Assembly (NCBI GenBank): GCA_021779795.1 | Contig: JAJXZZ010000061.1 | Span: 1-11,246, forward strand | Source: Acidobacteriota bacterium | Lineage (GTDB): Bacteria > Acidobacteriota > Vicinamibacteria > Vicinamibacterales > Fen-181 | Direction: 5' to 3' | Length of the DNA: 11,246 nt | Shown here: positions 1 to 6,905 of the stretch, one piece after another | How the letters are laid out: every line of letters starts with the position of its first letter | How positions within the stretch are numbered: the stretch's first letter is position 1 | Position numbers and translations under genes: made by a program | The notes under the pieces: generated by a model | What the model was told of the DNA's origin: nothing | The model's input: the letters and a program-made list of their open reading frames with translations, nothing else | The model's database searches: none

Positions 1-71
1 GGGCCGCGCCCTCCCGGGAGCGCTCCAGCCGTTGCCAGCGGGGCGGCGCTGGACCAGAGTGGCACGCGCGC

Positions 72-821
72 ATGGCCTCCCTCGTCCACGGCGGTCCGCT
101 CGCCGCGCTCCTCGTGGGCGCCGTGGCGCTCGCCGCCTCCACCCTCGCGGCGATCACCGGGTTCGGCGGCGCCGCGGTCCTCCTGCCCGCGCTCGTCCTC
201 GCCTTCGGCGTACGCGACGCGGTGCCCATCCTCACCGTCGCGCAGCTCGTCGGCAACGGCGCCCGGGTCTGGTTCAACCGGCGGGAGCTCGACCGCCGCG
301 TGGTGGGCTGGTTCGCGCTCGGCTGCGTCCCCCTCGCCCTCCTCGGCGGGGTGCTCTTCTCGCGGGCCCCCGCCGCCATCCTCACGCGCCTGCTCGGGCT
401 CTTCCTGCTGCTGGTGGTGGCGTGGCGGCGGCTGCGGCCCGGCGTGGGGTCCCGCCCGCCGCTCCGCGCGTTCGCCCTCGTCGGTGCCGGGAGCGGCTTC
501 CTGTCGGCCCTGCTCGGGAGCGTGGGGCCGCTCATGGCCCCGTTCTTCCTCGCCTACGGGCTGGTGAAGGGCGCCTACATCGGCACCGAGGCGCTCTCCA
601 CGGTCGTCATGCACCTCGCCAAGCTCGCCGCCTACCGCGGGACCGACGTCCTGCCCGCGTCGAGCCTCCTCGCCGGGCTGGCCATCGGCCCGGTGATGGT
701 GCTCGGCTCGTGGATCGGGAAGCGCGTCGTCGACCGGATGCCGGAGCGGCTCTTCATCCTCCTGATCGAGGGCGTGATGACGGTGGCCGGGCTCGCCTTC
801 CTCGTCCGCGGCCGTGCCTGA
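72..821 (+). CDS. TauE/SafE-family sulfite exporter-like membrane protein
   Basis: The 249-residue product is almost wholly hydrophobic, with about seven or eight membrane segments (roughly residues 8-26, 34-56, 78-97, 102-118, 132-160, 195-214 and 226-246). It has the two-half layout of the TauE/SafE family (PF01925): a glycine-rich GFGGA turn at 30-34 is echoed by GSVGP at 149-153 in the second half. Family members sit in the cytoplasmic membrane and are thought to export small sulfur-containing or organic anions; the substrate here cannot be read from sequence. Length is normal for the family. The ATG at 72 lies just before the first hydrophobic helix, but no strong ribosome binding site precedes it, so the start is moderately sure. 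There is no partner gene downstream: the next 500 bases are mobile-element debris. Confidence 0.85.
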   Translation: MASLVHGGPLAALLVGAVALAASTLAAITGFGGAAVLLPALVLAFGVRDAVPILTVAQLVGNGARVWFNRRELDRRVVGWFALGCVPLALLGGVLFSRAPAAILTRLLGLFLLLVVAWRRLRPGVGSRPPLRAFALVGAGSGFLSALLGSVGPLMAPFFLAYGLVKGAYIGTEALSTVVMHLAKLAAYRGTDVLPASSLLAGLAIGPVMVLGSWIGKRVVDRMPERLFILLIEGVMTVAGLAFLVRGRA

Positions 822-867
822 CGAGGACCCCGGTCCTGCGCGAGGCGGCGGAGCGGCAGGAGGTGGG

Positions 868-1040
868 TCCCGTCGCCGCTCGCCGCTCGCCGCGGTTCGT
901 CCAGACGAACCACCTCGATGCCAAAGTCACCTGGGCGCCCCGATATCCCGTCGGAGCGCGCGGGCGGCCAGCGCCAGCGCCAGCGACGCCGGCCTCGACG
1001 CCGACGGCGAGGGGGTGCCTGCGGCCGGCCGCGGGCGGGC
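868..1040. repeat. Left copy of a ~175-bp direct repeat (IS remnant)
   Basis: This stretch recurs at 6480-6660 in the same orientation. The core, 892-953, differs from 6506-6567 at a single base (G at 942, A at 6556). Outside the core the match is weaker but collinear, ending in a shared CCTGCGGCCGGCCG block (1017-1030 and 6637-6650). Near its left end is a perfect inverted repeat, GGTTCGTC-CA-GACGAACC (894-911). Echoed pieces (TCCAGACGAACC, then AGTCACCTGGGCG) recall the short repeated motifs found at the ends of IS21-type elements, which is only an inference. The repeat adjoins a transposase-like fragment on the minus strand. No intact transposase is present. Confidence 0.75.
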
Positions 1041-1049
1041 GCACGCGCG

Positions 1050-1280
1050 CCGGTGACGCGCTCGGCCTGTCGGAGCCACTCGCGGAGCGTCTCCGCCCTC
1101 GACGGTCTGGGGCAGGACCCCGAACCGAATCGCGACCTGGTCCACCGCCGCCTTGCCGCCCAGCAGTTCGAGCACCGCTCGGCGGCGCGCCTCGACCGTC
1201 CGCCGCCCCGATCGACCCCGCACGTTCTCGGGGGCCGGAGCCGCAGAACCCGCCACCGGTTTCCCTGCCTTGTCGTCCAT
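1050..1280 (-). pseudogene. Frameshifted helix-turn-helix transposase OrfA fragment
   Basis: Read on the minus strand from an ATG at 1280, the first 62 codons end in a helix-turn-helix-like segment (KAAVDQVAIRFGVLPQTVEG) preceded by an Arg-rich stretch (RRTVEARRRAVLELL). This is the pattern of the N-terminal DNA-binding part of IS transposases. At about 1093 the helical reading moves to another frame, where it continues as ETLREWLRQAERVTG, so a small indel has broken it. Beyond that it runs into the low-complexity Arg/Pro-rich part of the repeat. It is too short and broken to be active. It supports the view that the neighbouring repeat and island entered with, or were invaded by, an insertion sequence. 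The exact IS family is not certain. Confidence 0.5.
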
Positions 1281-1377
1281 CTTCACGACCAACCTTCTAG
1301 CCGACCCGCTCTGGATGTCCGTCCCGAGGAGTGTCGACGTCGGCGAGGGGAACATCGTATCCGAGCGAACAAAAAGG

Positions 1378-2208
1378 TCAGTCCCAGTTGTGGAGGAACG
1401 CCTCTTCGAACCACGGCCCAGTCCAATCATCCCAGTGGTCCGCCTTCGGCCGCTTTGGAACGAGCCGCTTCTGCAAGTCGCGAAGGAGCACTTGCAGACG
1501 CACCTCGTTACGGATCAGGAGTTCGTCGGGGAGGCAAACCATCAGTTCGCATAGGCACTCACGGGCTCGCTCTGCGTTGCCCGGATCGACCTTGAGATTG
1601 GCTCGGATTTCCTCAAAGGAACTCCACGCGTCCAACAGGATCTGTTGTTCGGACCGCTCCAGTTCGTTTCCCAAGAACTGGACGAGCGCCACCATCTTGC
1701 GAACCTCGCGCGATGATGGGGAGCGCGACGCGAGATCCGTGAAGAGCTCCCTTGCGGCGGGGACAAGCACGCTGCGAGTTAGCTCACCAAGCGAAGTCCC
1801 GAACAGCGTCATGGCTTTGACCGGAGGCGGGCACGCGACGGGTCGCTCGTCGTTCCAAGCGCGCTGGTGCGTCGTCGTCCAGTACCAAGGCCCTCCTTCG
1901 TCAGCGGACACTTTCCCGCTCGCTGCCAGGTAGGTTAGCCAACCCTGCTGATTATCTTCGAACCACGCGCGGAGCCGGTTTCGAATCCAGAGCAGATGGC
2001 GGGTGAGAACCTCGTTGCCGGTGAGGTCTGCCCTCAGCTCCGGCGTGGATCGAAACTCGGTAGCGAGAGTAGCCGCGTACCCGAGCGCCCTCCGTTCAGA
2101 AAGGCCGGCTACCCACTCGCGCCATGGCGGGCTCTGACGCATATCCGGCTCGATGTCAGGTTCGAGCGCGCGCAGAACGCCGCGGGTGTCGAGTTCAGGA
2201 AGATTCAC
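1378..2208 (-). CDS. Unknown 276-aa protein, last gene of the Hsp70 island
   Basis: I do not recognise this protein. It starts at a GTG (2208-2206) with GAGGG five bases upstream. It is soluble-looking, mainly helical by composition, and rich in tryptophan, especially around 'WREWVAGL' (about 29-36), 'WYWTTTHQRAW' (about 107-117) and the C-terminal 'HWDDWTGPWFEEAF'. There is no signal peptide, membrane segment or clear catalytic motif. It follows the 134-aa gene by 31 bases on the same strand, so it is very likely the last cistron of the island operon. Its stop is followed at once by TTTTT on the minus strand (1375-1371), but no good stem precedes that run. Base composition is less GC-rich than the flanks, as for the whole island. 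Likely role: an accessory or effector component of the system, by position only. Confidence 0.8.
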   Translation of the reverse strand: MNLPELDTRGVLRALEPDIEPDMRQSPPWREWVAGLSERRALGYAATLATEFRSTPELRADLTGNEVLTRHLLWIRNRLRAWFEDNQQGWLTYLAASGKVSADEGGPWYWTTTHQRAWNDERPVACPPPVKAMTLFGTSLGELTRSVLVPAARELFTDLASRSPSSREVRKMVALVQFLGNELERSEQQILLDAWSSFEEIRANLKVDPGNAERARECLCELMVCLPDELLIRNEVRLQVLLRDLQKRLVPKRPKADHWDDWTGPWFEEAFLHNWD

Positions 2209-2239
2209 GTCGTCCCTCGCCTCGTCGCGATTGAACTAC

Positions 2240-2644
2240 CTACTCCTTAGTCCGGAGCGCGGCATCGAGGGCGCGGGCCTTCCAGCGATCTACGCTCGCC
2301 TTGACGTGGCGCGCTACCTCCTCAATCGACTCCTCAAGGAGCGGGGGTTCGCTCGTAACCAAGAACTTGGCCACGAGTCGCATGTACTCGTACGGCTCCT
2401 CCCGTGGTCCATAAAACTCAAGCATCGGTCGGTAGAGATGCTCGCCCTGGCCGGATACGATGAGATCAAAGACTTGGAGCGTGTTCCTGTACGTCCGTAG
2501 AGATATTAGCTCGCCATACGTGAGCGCCGTTTGCGCGATTCTGTACTCGGAGGCCGGGACTGAAGTTGGGCGCCGGCCGCGAAGGTCCACGCTCGGAGAG
2601 CAGTTGAGGCAGAACAGCCGAACAGGGTCGACGACGTGAAGCAT
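2240..2644 (-). CDS. Unknown 134-aa protein between Hsp70-like gene and 276-aa gene
   Basis: No family is recognised. I start it at the ATG at 2644, which has GGAG nine bases upstream. An in-frame GTG at 2662-2660 overlaps the Hsp70 stop as GTGA and would give six more residues; either way translation is probably coupled to the Hsp70-like gene. Near the N-terminus is a CLNC pair of cysteines (residues 12 and 15), followed by a mixed segment and a helical C-terminal half with charged residues ('LLEESIEEVARHVKASVDRWKARALDAAL'). The stop codon sits in an AAGGAGTAG context upstream of the 276-aa gene. A small partner or substrate adaptor of the Hsp70-like ATPase is a reasonable guess from gene order, but nothing in the sequence proves it. 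Confidence 0.75.
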   Translation of the reverse strand: MLHVVDPVRLFCLNCSPSVDLRGRRPTSVPASEYRIAQTALTYGELISLRTYRNTLQVFDLIVSGQGEHLYRPMLEFYGPREEPYEYMRLVAKFLVTSEPPLLEESIEEVARHVKASVDRWKARALDAALRTKE

Positions 2645-2658
2645 CGGGAAGCTCCAGA

Positions 2659-4113
2659 TCACACATCGATGCGAAAGCGCGTGCTCTTTTCGGGCATTTT
2701 CACCGAGTCGGACTTGGCGTCGGCGAGACGGCGCGGCGTCATCGTCCGCGCCGCCTCGTATGCCTCGACGCACGCGTAACCTGCGCCTACTTCGGCGATC
2801 TCATACACGACGAGCGCCTCATCGCGGACGTAGAGCCCGAGTTCCTTCTGGATGGGCGTAGGCTGGGACGTCCTTGCGTCCCAGTCGTAACGAATCTGCT
2901 GGACCTTAGCCAAGTAATCCAGGCCGGTGTGTTTCGGCTCGACCGCGACTCGCCCGGCTAGCGCCGCGCCGCGAAGGAGGCGGACCGCGTCGGCGCAGTT
3001 GCCGCCGGCATCAGGTAGCGAGATCTCGTATCCGTACTCTGGCAACGCTTCGCCGAGAGCGGCAAACAACGAGGCACCGACCGACACGAGTGTGTCGCGC
3101 CTCCACGGCTTAGCGCCCGGACGCAGCCCTCCACAGTATTCACTCCCGAGCGAGTAGACCCGGTCCGGCCGAACCCCGCTGCGAGCAAGATCTCCCAGAA
3201 GAGCATTCCTGAGCTCCGTGGCTTCCAACGGACCGCCGTGCAGCAGCACGACGGGGTTCGCATCTTGCGGCAGGCCTGCGGACTGCCACACCGTCGCAAT
3301 CTCTTGGGCGACGGCGCTCACGTGCCGGCGTCGCACCTCAGCCACGCGGCGCTCCAGTTGCTCCACACCGGCCACCTCCGCGTTGTGGCGCAGGATGTCC
3401 CCCGCACGCAGACCGTCTTCCCATCCCGTCTGCAACTTGAAATCGAGACCCAGCCGGTCTTCGGGGCGCGGATCCGGGGACGGTGCTTCAAAAAGGAGAT
3501 CGACTACTTCGCGAGCGACGTCGACTCCCCCGTGTCCTCGTAGCGTGTTCTCAGCCTTGCAGCGAAATTCGTAGCTGCCGTCCCACTTCGTCGATACAAT
3601 TGAAAGATCAACGGTCCCTGCCCCCCAATCACACACGATCACGTGACCTGGCATCCGCAGCAGGGTCAGCAGCGGAGAAGCATTTTCATAATGCTCGGCG
3701 AGGTGAGCCGCGGCGATGAGAAGAGCTGCAGGTTCGTGAATAAAGGTGACGGGCTGCCCGTAATCCTCGACCGATTGCGCGACGACATCGCACTCGTCCA
3801 CGGTCCAGCCTGGAGGCACCGTCAGCGCCATGCGGCCGTCCGGCATGTAAAGCGGGCCGATCGCCTGCTCGGCGAGTCTCTTGAGCACCGATTGCAGGAA
3901 CCGACGGTCCTCCCCCTTGTCACGCAGCCGCAGTTTGGGGGCAAGCATCAGCGCACCACGCGCCTGCTGCACCTCACGTCCGACGATTGGCGGATGCGTG
4001 CCGCGCAGCGCGACGGACGGCACGGACTCGAACGGAATGATTCGGCGCTGCGCTGGGTCGAACAGCGAGGCCACCGTATGGAACGTGCCGAGGTCCAGTC
4101 CGATGTGGGCCAT
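2659..4113 (-). CDS. Divergent Hsp70/DnaK-like ATPase (484 aa)
   Basis: The N-terminal ~350 residues are an actin-fold Hsp70 nucleotide-binding domain. Phosphate-1 is DLGTFHTVAS (7-16), a connect-1-like FIHEPAALLIAAA follows at 124-136, phosphate-2 is CDWGAGTVDLSI (161-172), the adenosine motif is VVLLHGG (288-294), and the domain closes with VSVGASLFAA (343-352). After it only ~130 residues remain, against ~230-250 in DnaK, so the peptide-binding part is short and no helical lid is evident. It should therefore be an ATPase with an altered client or partner. The ATG at 4113 follows the coiled-coil gene stop by 8 bases and has GGGAA as its ribosome site, so the two are translated together. No DnaJ gene lies nearby. 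Hsp70 identity is firm; the function is not a housekeeping DnaK and is probably specific to this island. Confidence 0.93.
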   Translation of the reverse strand: MAHIGLDLGTFHTVASLFDPAQRRIIPFESVPSVALRGTHPPIVGREVQQARGALMLAPKLRLRDKGEDRRFLQSVLKRLAEQAIGPLYMPDGRMALTVPPGWTVDECDVVAQSVEDYGQPVTFIHEPAALLIAAAHLAEHYENASPLLTLLRMPGHVIVCDWGAGTVDLSIVSTKWDGSYEFRCKAENTLRGHGGVDVAREVVDLLFEAPSPDPRPEDRLGLDFKLQTGWEDGLRAGDILRHNAEVAGVEQLERRVAEVRRRHVSAVAQEIATVWQSAGLPQDANPVVLLHGGPLEATELRNALLGDLARSGVRPDRVYSLGSEYCGGLRPGAKPWRRDTLVSVGASLFAALGEALPEYGYEISLPDAGGNCADAVRLLRGAALAGRVAVEPKHTGLDYLAKVQQIRYDWDARTSQPTPIQKELGLYVRDEALVVYEIAEVGAGYACVEAYEAARTMTPRRLADAKSDSVKMPEKSTRFRIDV

Positions 4114-4121
4114 ACGTTCCC

Positions 4122-5234
4122 CTAGAAAATCTGCGTCAAATCGAGCACGAGCCCCGCAGTGCGGCAAGCGGTGCACAGTTCATCAAAGGTTGCCCTGGAC
4201 CTTTCGGCATCGCCATTCGCCAGGGCGACGCGGAGCACTTCTACGGCGGGCGCGATCCGCCGGCTTGCGCGCCGCACGAACTCCGCCTGGACCCTCTCCT
4301 CAATATGCTCCTGGACCTCGAGGAGTCGCGTGACGTCCGTCAGGTCGATCTTGGCTCGGAGCCGCGCGTCGAGAGCGTCCCCAAAGTTCTTCACCTCTGC
4401 GCGAACGGCTCCCACCTCGCGCTCGAGCAGGTGCCGGACCTCTTCTTCCGCGCGCTCCTGTCTCGTTGCTGCTGCGGTCTGGAGGTCGCGGATCCCGGCT
4501 ACGCCCGCGCGCGAGGATCGCTCCAGCTCCTGAATGCGGTCGGCAAGCGCCGGGATGCTTCGGGTGGCATTCGCTACCGCTTGCTCGAGCCGGTGCGTTG
4601 CACCATCCGATCTCTCCTGACGCTCCAGAATGGCATCGGTCCTTTGCTGAAGTGCTGCATCGAGCGTCTCCATTCGGCGGGCGATGATGGCCGCGAGATC
4701 AGGCGTCTCGCAGGAGGACGCCGGTATCGATGCCGCGGCGTCTGCAGGACGCGGAGTTGAGTCGCCGCTCGTCGCCGACACACGCCGCGGGGCCGGAGCC
4801 GACCCTACGCCTGGCGAATCTTCCGCCATGGGCGGGTCAGGAGGCGCGGGGGGCCGCGAAGAGGAAGCCGCAGTCACGGTTCCGGTTCTGCCCGAGAGGC
4901 CCGCGATCGCGGATGACCTGTCTTTCGGCGCCACCTCGGATGTTTCGGGCAGATTAAGCCACGAGAGCCACTCTGACGCCTTCACCTCCAGCGCAGTGCG
5001 CGCCTCGCCCTTTCGCTTGATCGCGATGTCGACGATCTCGAACAGCGCCTTGCGCAGCGACTCGGGGCCGGCGTCGGCCGGTTCGGGATTCCAGGACTTC
5101 CACGCCTTCGCGACCTGCTCCCACTCCTGGAGCGTCCGGCCGGGATTCCCCTTCTTCCGCTTTCTGGGCGAGCCTGCTGCGAATTGCGCCTCGTCGTTTA
5201 GCGGGGTTGCGCGAGGTGTGGCTTGGTCGCTCAT
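4122..5234 (-). CDS. Coiled-coil protein, candidate GrpE-like partner of the Hsp70-like ATPase
   Basis: The 370-residue product has four parts. Residues 1-97 hold a basic patch (RKRKK, 24-28) and a helical region rich in tryptophan. Residues 98-178 are a Pro/Ser/Ala-rich linker. Residues 180-295 form a long charged coiled coil with heptad-like spacing. Residues 296-370 are a helical C-terminal domain ending in LDLTQIF. A long helix followed by a small C-terminal domain, placed just upstream of an Hsp70 gene, resembles the layout of the nucleotide exchange factor GrpE, but I see no clear GrpE signature, so this is inference. The ATG at 5234 has GAGGGAG six bases upstream; the open frame further 5' lacks such a site. 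Its stop lies 8 bases before the Hsp70-like start. It could instead be a structural scaffold or sensor. Confidence 0.82.
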   Translation of the reverse strand: MSDQATPRATPLNDEAQFAAGSPRKRKKGNPGRTLQEWEQVAKAWKSWNPEPADAGPESLRKALFEIVDIAIKRKGEARTALEVKASEWLSWLNLPETSEVAPKDRSSAIAGLSGRTGTVTAASSSRPPAPPDPPMAEDSPGVGSAPAPRRVSATSGDSTPRPADAAASIPASSCETPDLAAIIARRMETLDAALQQRTDAILERQERSDGATHRLEQAVANATRSIPALADRIQELERSSRAGVAGIRDLQTAAATRQERAEEEVRHLLEREVGAVRAEVKNFGDALDARLRAKIDLTDVTRLLEVQEHIEERVQAEFVRRASRRIAPAVEVLRVALANGDAERSRATFDELCTACRTAGLVLDLTQIF

Positions 5235-5466
5235 CCGTGACTCCCTCGGTGGACAGGTAAATTCAGGCCAACGGCGAAAACCCCGGACCAGTGCGCTTCT
5301 ACCCTTCGTTTGCGTCGGGCCGCAACCGCAGAAGGGTGCTCCCTGACCGATCCCCTCATTCCCACGGTCACGGGACGGGCCGAGTTTAAGACGTTCCGCG
5401 GGGTTGAGATCATGGTGCTGTTGGTTTCCAGCCACCAGGGGCCGGCGGCGGCGGAATTCGCCAGCC
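5235..5466. other. 232-bp intergenic leader inside the island operon
   Basis: This is the only long gap in the island, between the 306-aa gene and the coiled-coil gene. It contains the inverted repeat at 5301-5337 and the ribosome binding site of the coiled-coil gene. On the minus strand a 60-codon frame beginning at ATG 5414 ends in an ATGA overlap with the coiled-coil start, but it has no good ribosome site and an Arg-rich, shadow-like composition. I see no convincing sigma70 promoter. The size of the gap suggests a second promoter or a regulatory leader for the last four genes. Confidence 0.45.
5301..5337. promoter_or_regulatory. Inverted repeat ahead of the coiled-coil/Hsp70 genes
   Basis: The arms ACCCTTC (5301-5307) and GAAGGGT (5331-5337) are perfect complements. 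Inside them GTTTGCG and CGCAACC pair almost fully around a short loop, with a few unpaired bases on the right. The structure lies 67-103 bases upstream of the coiled-coil gene start. No T-run follows on either strand, so a classical terminator is unlikely; an operator or an mRNA hairpin between cistrons is more likely. Confidence 0.45.
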
Positions 5467-6387
5467 TCAAGACTCCCCGAGCCTGACCAACATTGCCAGT
5501 CGCTCGAGGAACTCGCGAGTGACGCCAGCATTCGCCAGAGCACGGGTGACGATGACGCGCCGTGTGCCGATCGTCACATGGCGAAGCGGACGGTTTCGCT
5601 CGCTCTCGTCGACCCAATCGGCATGTCCGGGCGCCCGACCGAGGAAGCTGCCGATCAGGCGCGTCCTTGCGCCCTCCCATTCGGAATCGAGCGCCTTCCC
5701 GTGAAACAGGAGGACGCTCCCGGAACGCGCGAACACAGGCATCGCGCGCTCCAGGAACTTCAGGCGCTCGAGCGAGGGGAGCCGTCCGCCCGCATTTCTC
5801 TGACTCGGAAACGCGCTCAATTCGATCTGGTAGCAGAGGTCCCCGAGACCAGGACGTGCCCCCGGCCAGTGCTCGACGCCCGTTCCGACGACTTGAGCAA
5901 GCCGCGCCCACGTGTGTGTTCCGCCTTCCCGGTAGTGGTCGTTCGGATAAACGTGAAACGGCCGATCCGCCGGGAGCGCGACCGCGCCTGCCGTGAGTCG
6001 CTCGACGATGTCCGTCCTTCCGTTCGTGAGGATGACGAGGGGTTGCGCACACGACTCCAGGCAGTAGTTGACGAGATCTTCGTCGCGTCCGAGTTCGTAC
6101 GCATGCTCGGTGCCGATCACGAGCACGGACCGGTCGGGGCGCCCAAGCCCAAGCGCGTACTCGTTAAGAAGGGACGTGCGTTGGTCGAGGGTGAGCGGGA
6201 CCAAGTCGGCCACCGAGAACGTGGTCTCGCTCAGCTCAAGCGCGTCCCGCTTCGCGAGCGCAGCCTCCAGCGTCGACTTGAGAGCCTCGATTGCTGCGCC
6301 CAACACGGACGCGGGCTCTGCTTGGAGCCCTCTCAGGTGGTTCAGGTAAGAGATTGTTGCTAACTGGGCCAGGTCAGCGAACGTCAT
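5467..6387 (-). CDS. Unknown 306-aa alpha/beta protein, first gene of the island; possible UDG-like fold
   Basis: This opens the island operon from an ATG at 6387 with GGGGAGGG (6401-6394) upstream. I cannot name its family with certainty. Residues 1-75 are helical; the rest alternates strands and helices: a hydrophobic strand with a turn 'VLVIGTEHAYEL' (88-99), 'LVILTNGRTD' (117-126), 'FHVYPNDHY' (144-152), 'THTWARL' (157-163), 'YQIELSAFPSQRN' (186-198), a helix then 'SVLLFHGKAL' (224-233), and 'VTIGTRRVIVTRAL' (271-284). The order of a glycine-turn strand, a later Pro-containing strand, a strand ending in G-K and a final strand resembles uracil-DNA glycosylase superfamily proteins, but the catalytic motifs are not canonical. 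A nucleic-acid or nucleotide-directed effector is possible. There is no signal peptide or membrane segment. It is separated from the other four genes by 232 bases. Confidence 0.8.
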   Translation of the reverse strand: MTFADLAQLATISYLNHLRGLQAEPASVLGAAIEALKSTLEAALAKRDALELSETTFSVADLVPLTLDQRTSLLNEYALGLGRPDRSVLVIGTEHAYELGRDEDLVNYCLESCAQPLVILTNGRTDIVERLTAGAVALPADRPFHVYPNDHYREGGTHTWARLAQVVGTGVEHWPGARPGLGDLCYQIELSAFPSQRNAGGRLPSLERLKFLERAMPVFARSGSVLLFHGKALDSEWEGARTRLIGSFLGRAPGHADWVDESERNRPLRHVTIGTRRVIVTRALANAGVTREFLERLAMLVRLGES

Positions 6388-6438
6388 GACTCGCCCTCCC
6401 CGTTCTCAGGATAGCGTACCAGCCTGGGCTTGACGAGG

Positions 6439-6470
6439 AGTTGCTCCCCTCCCGTGGAGGCTCAGCAACT
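6439..6470. promoter_or_regulatory. Strong hairpin upstream of the island's first gene
   Basis: AGTTGCT (6439-6445) pairs perfectly with AGCAACT (6464-6470). Inside, CCTCC (6448-6452) pairs with GGAGG (6456-6460) around a CGT loop, with small CC/CTC internal bulges. It lies 52-83 bases upstream of the 306-aa start on the minus strand, between the island and the right-hand repeat. Neither side has a T-run, so it may be an operator, a leader structure or a mobile-element end rather than an intrinsic terminator. Confidence 0.5.
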
Positions 6471-6479
6471 ATCGAAATC

Positions 6480-6660
6480 ATTCCCGTCGCCGATTACCGC
6501 TCGCAGCGGTTCGTCCAGACGAACCACCTCGATGCCAAAGTCACCTGGGCGCCCCAATATCCCGTCGACGCGCGCAGGCGGTCGGCGACTGCGACGCCCA
6601 CCTCAATGCCCACCGCGACGCCGGCGGTGAGTGGGGGCCTGCGGCCGGCCGAGGCGGGAC
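6480..6660. repeat. Right copy of the ~175-bp direct repeat (IS remnant)
   Basis: This is the counterpart of 868-1040 in the same orientation, about 5.6 kb away, with the island between them. The core 6506-6567 matches 61 of 62 bases. The palindrome GGTTCGTC-CA-GACGAACC (6508-6525) is conserved exactly. The outer part, to 6650, is diverged with a net 6-base length change. Unlike the left copy it has no recognisable helix-turn-helix fragment next to it. A short minus-strand frame reading towards it from about 6767 could be another decayed gene end, but is not recognisable. Confidence 0.75.
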
Positions 6661-6905
6661 GCCTGCAGACCGACGAGCGTATCGGAAAGCAGAAGGCCCT
6701 CGAGCCATCTAGGGCGCCCGAGCGCAGCACGACCGAACCGGTCCTGCGCCTCGGGCGACCAGTCCATGCAGAAACTGACGGCCGGCAGGGGATCCAACGA
6801 AGAAGCCCCCGGGCTCGCCGCAGCATCTCCAAACGGCTCGGCCGACCGAGGGAGCGGGGCCGGTCGCGAACCCGGCGTCACGTTGCCGCAGGGCGGCCCC
6901 GGCCG
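6661..6905. other. Unassigned stretch between right repeat and metK promoter
   Basis: I see no supported gene here. A minus-strand frame from 6767 (beginning MDWSPEAQDRFGRAALG) runs into the repeat and has gene-like composition for about 45 codons. It lacks a recognisable family and a good ribosome site, and may be the decayed end of a former gene. Otherwise the stretch is GC-rich non-coding sequence leading to the promoter. Confidence 0.3.

Noticed and set aside
824..837. AGGACC-CC-GGTCCT hairpin after the TauE stop as a terminator
   Set aside because: The loop is too small, the stem is short and no T-run follows.
32..1300. Long plus-strand open frame (422 codons) over the TauE gene
   Set aside because: It is the +1 shadow of a GC-rich membrane gene: almost all Arg, Pro and Ala, with no ribosome site or family features.
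1371..1400. TTTTT just after the stop of the 276-aa gene as an intrinsic terminator
   Set aside because: The nearest stem (GAGG-CGTT-CCTC) is weak and about 20 bases from the T-run.
5231..5414. 60-codon minus-strand frame ending in ATGA overlap with the coiled-coil gene
   Set aside because: The overlap is tempting, but there is no good ribosome site, the composition is shadow-like, and it is the tail of a frame antiparallel to nothing recognisable.
5235..5466. CIRCE or sigma32-type heat-shock promoter upstream of the Hsp70 genes
   Set aside because: I looked for the 9-9-9 inverted repeat and for CTTGAA/CCCCAT boxes and found no convincing match.
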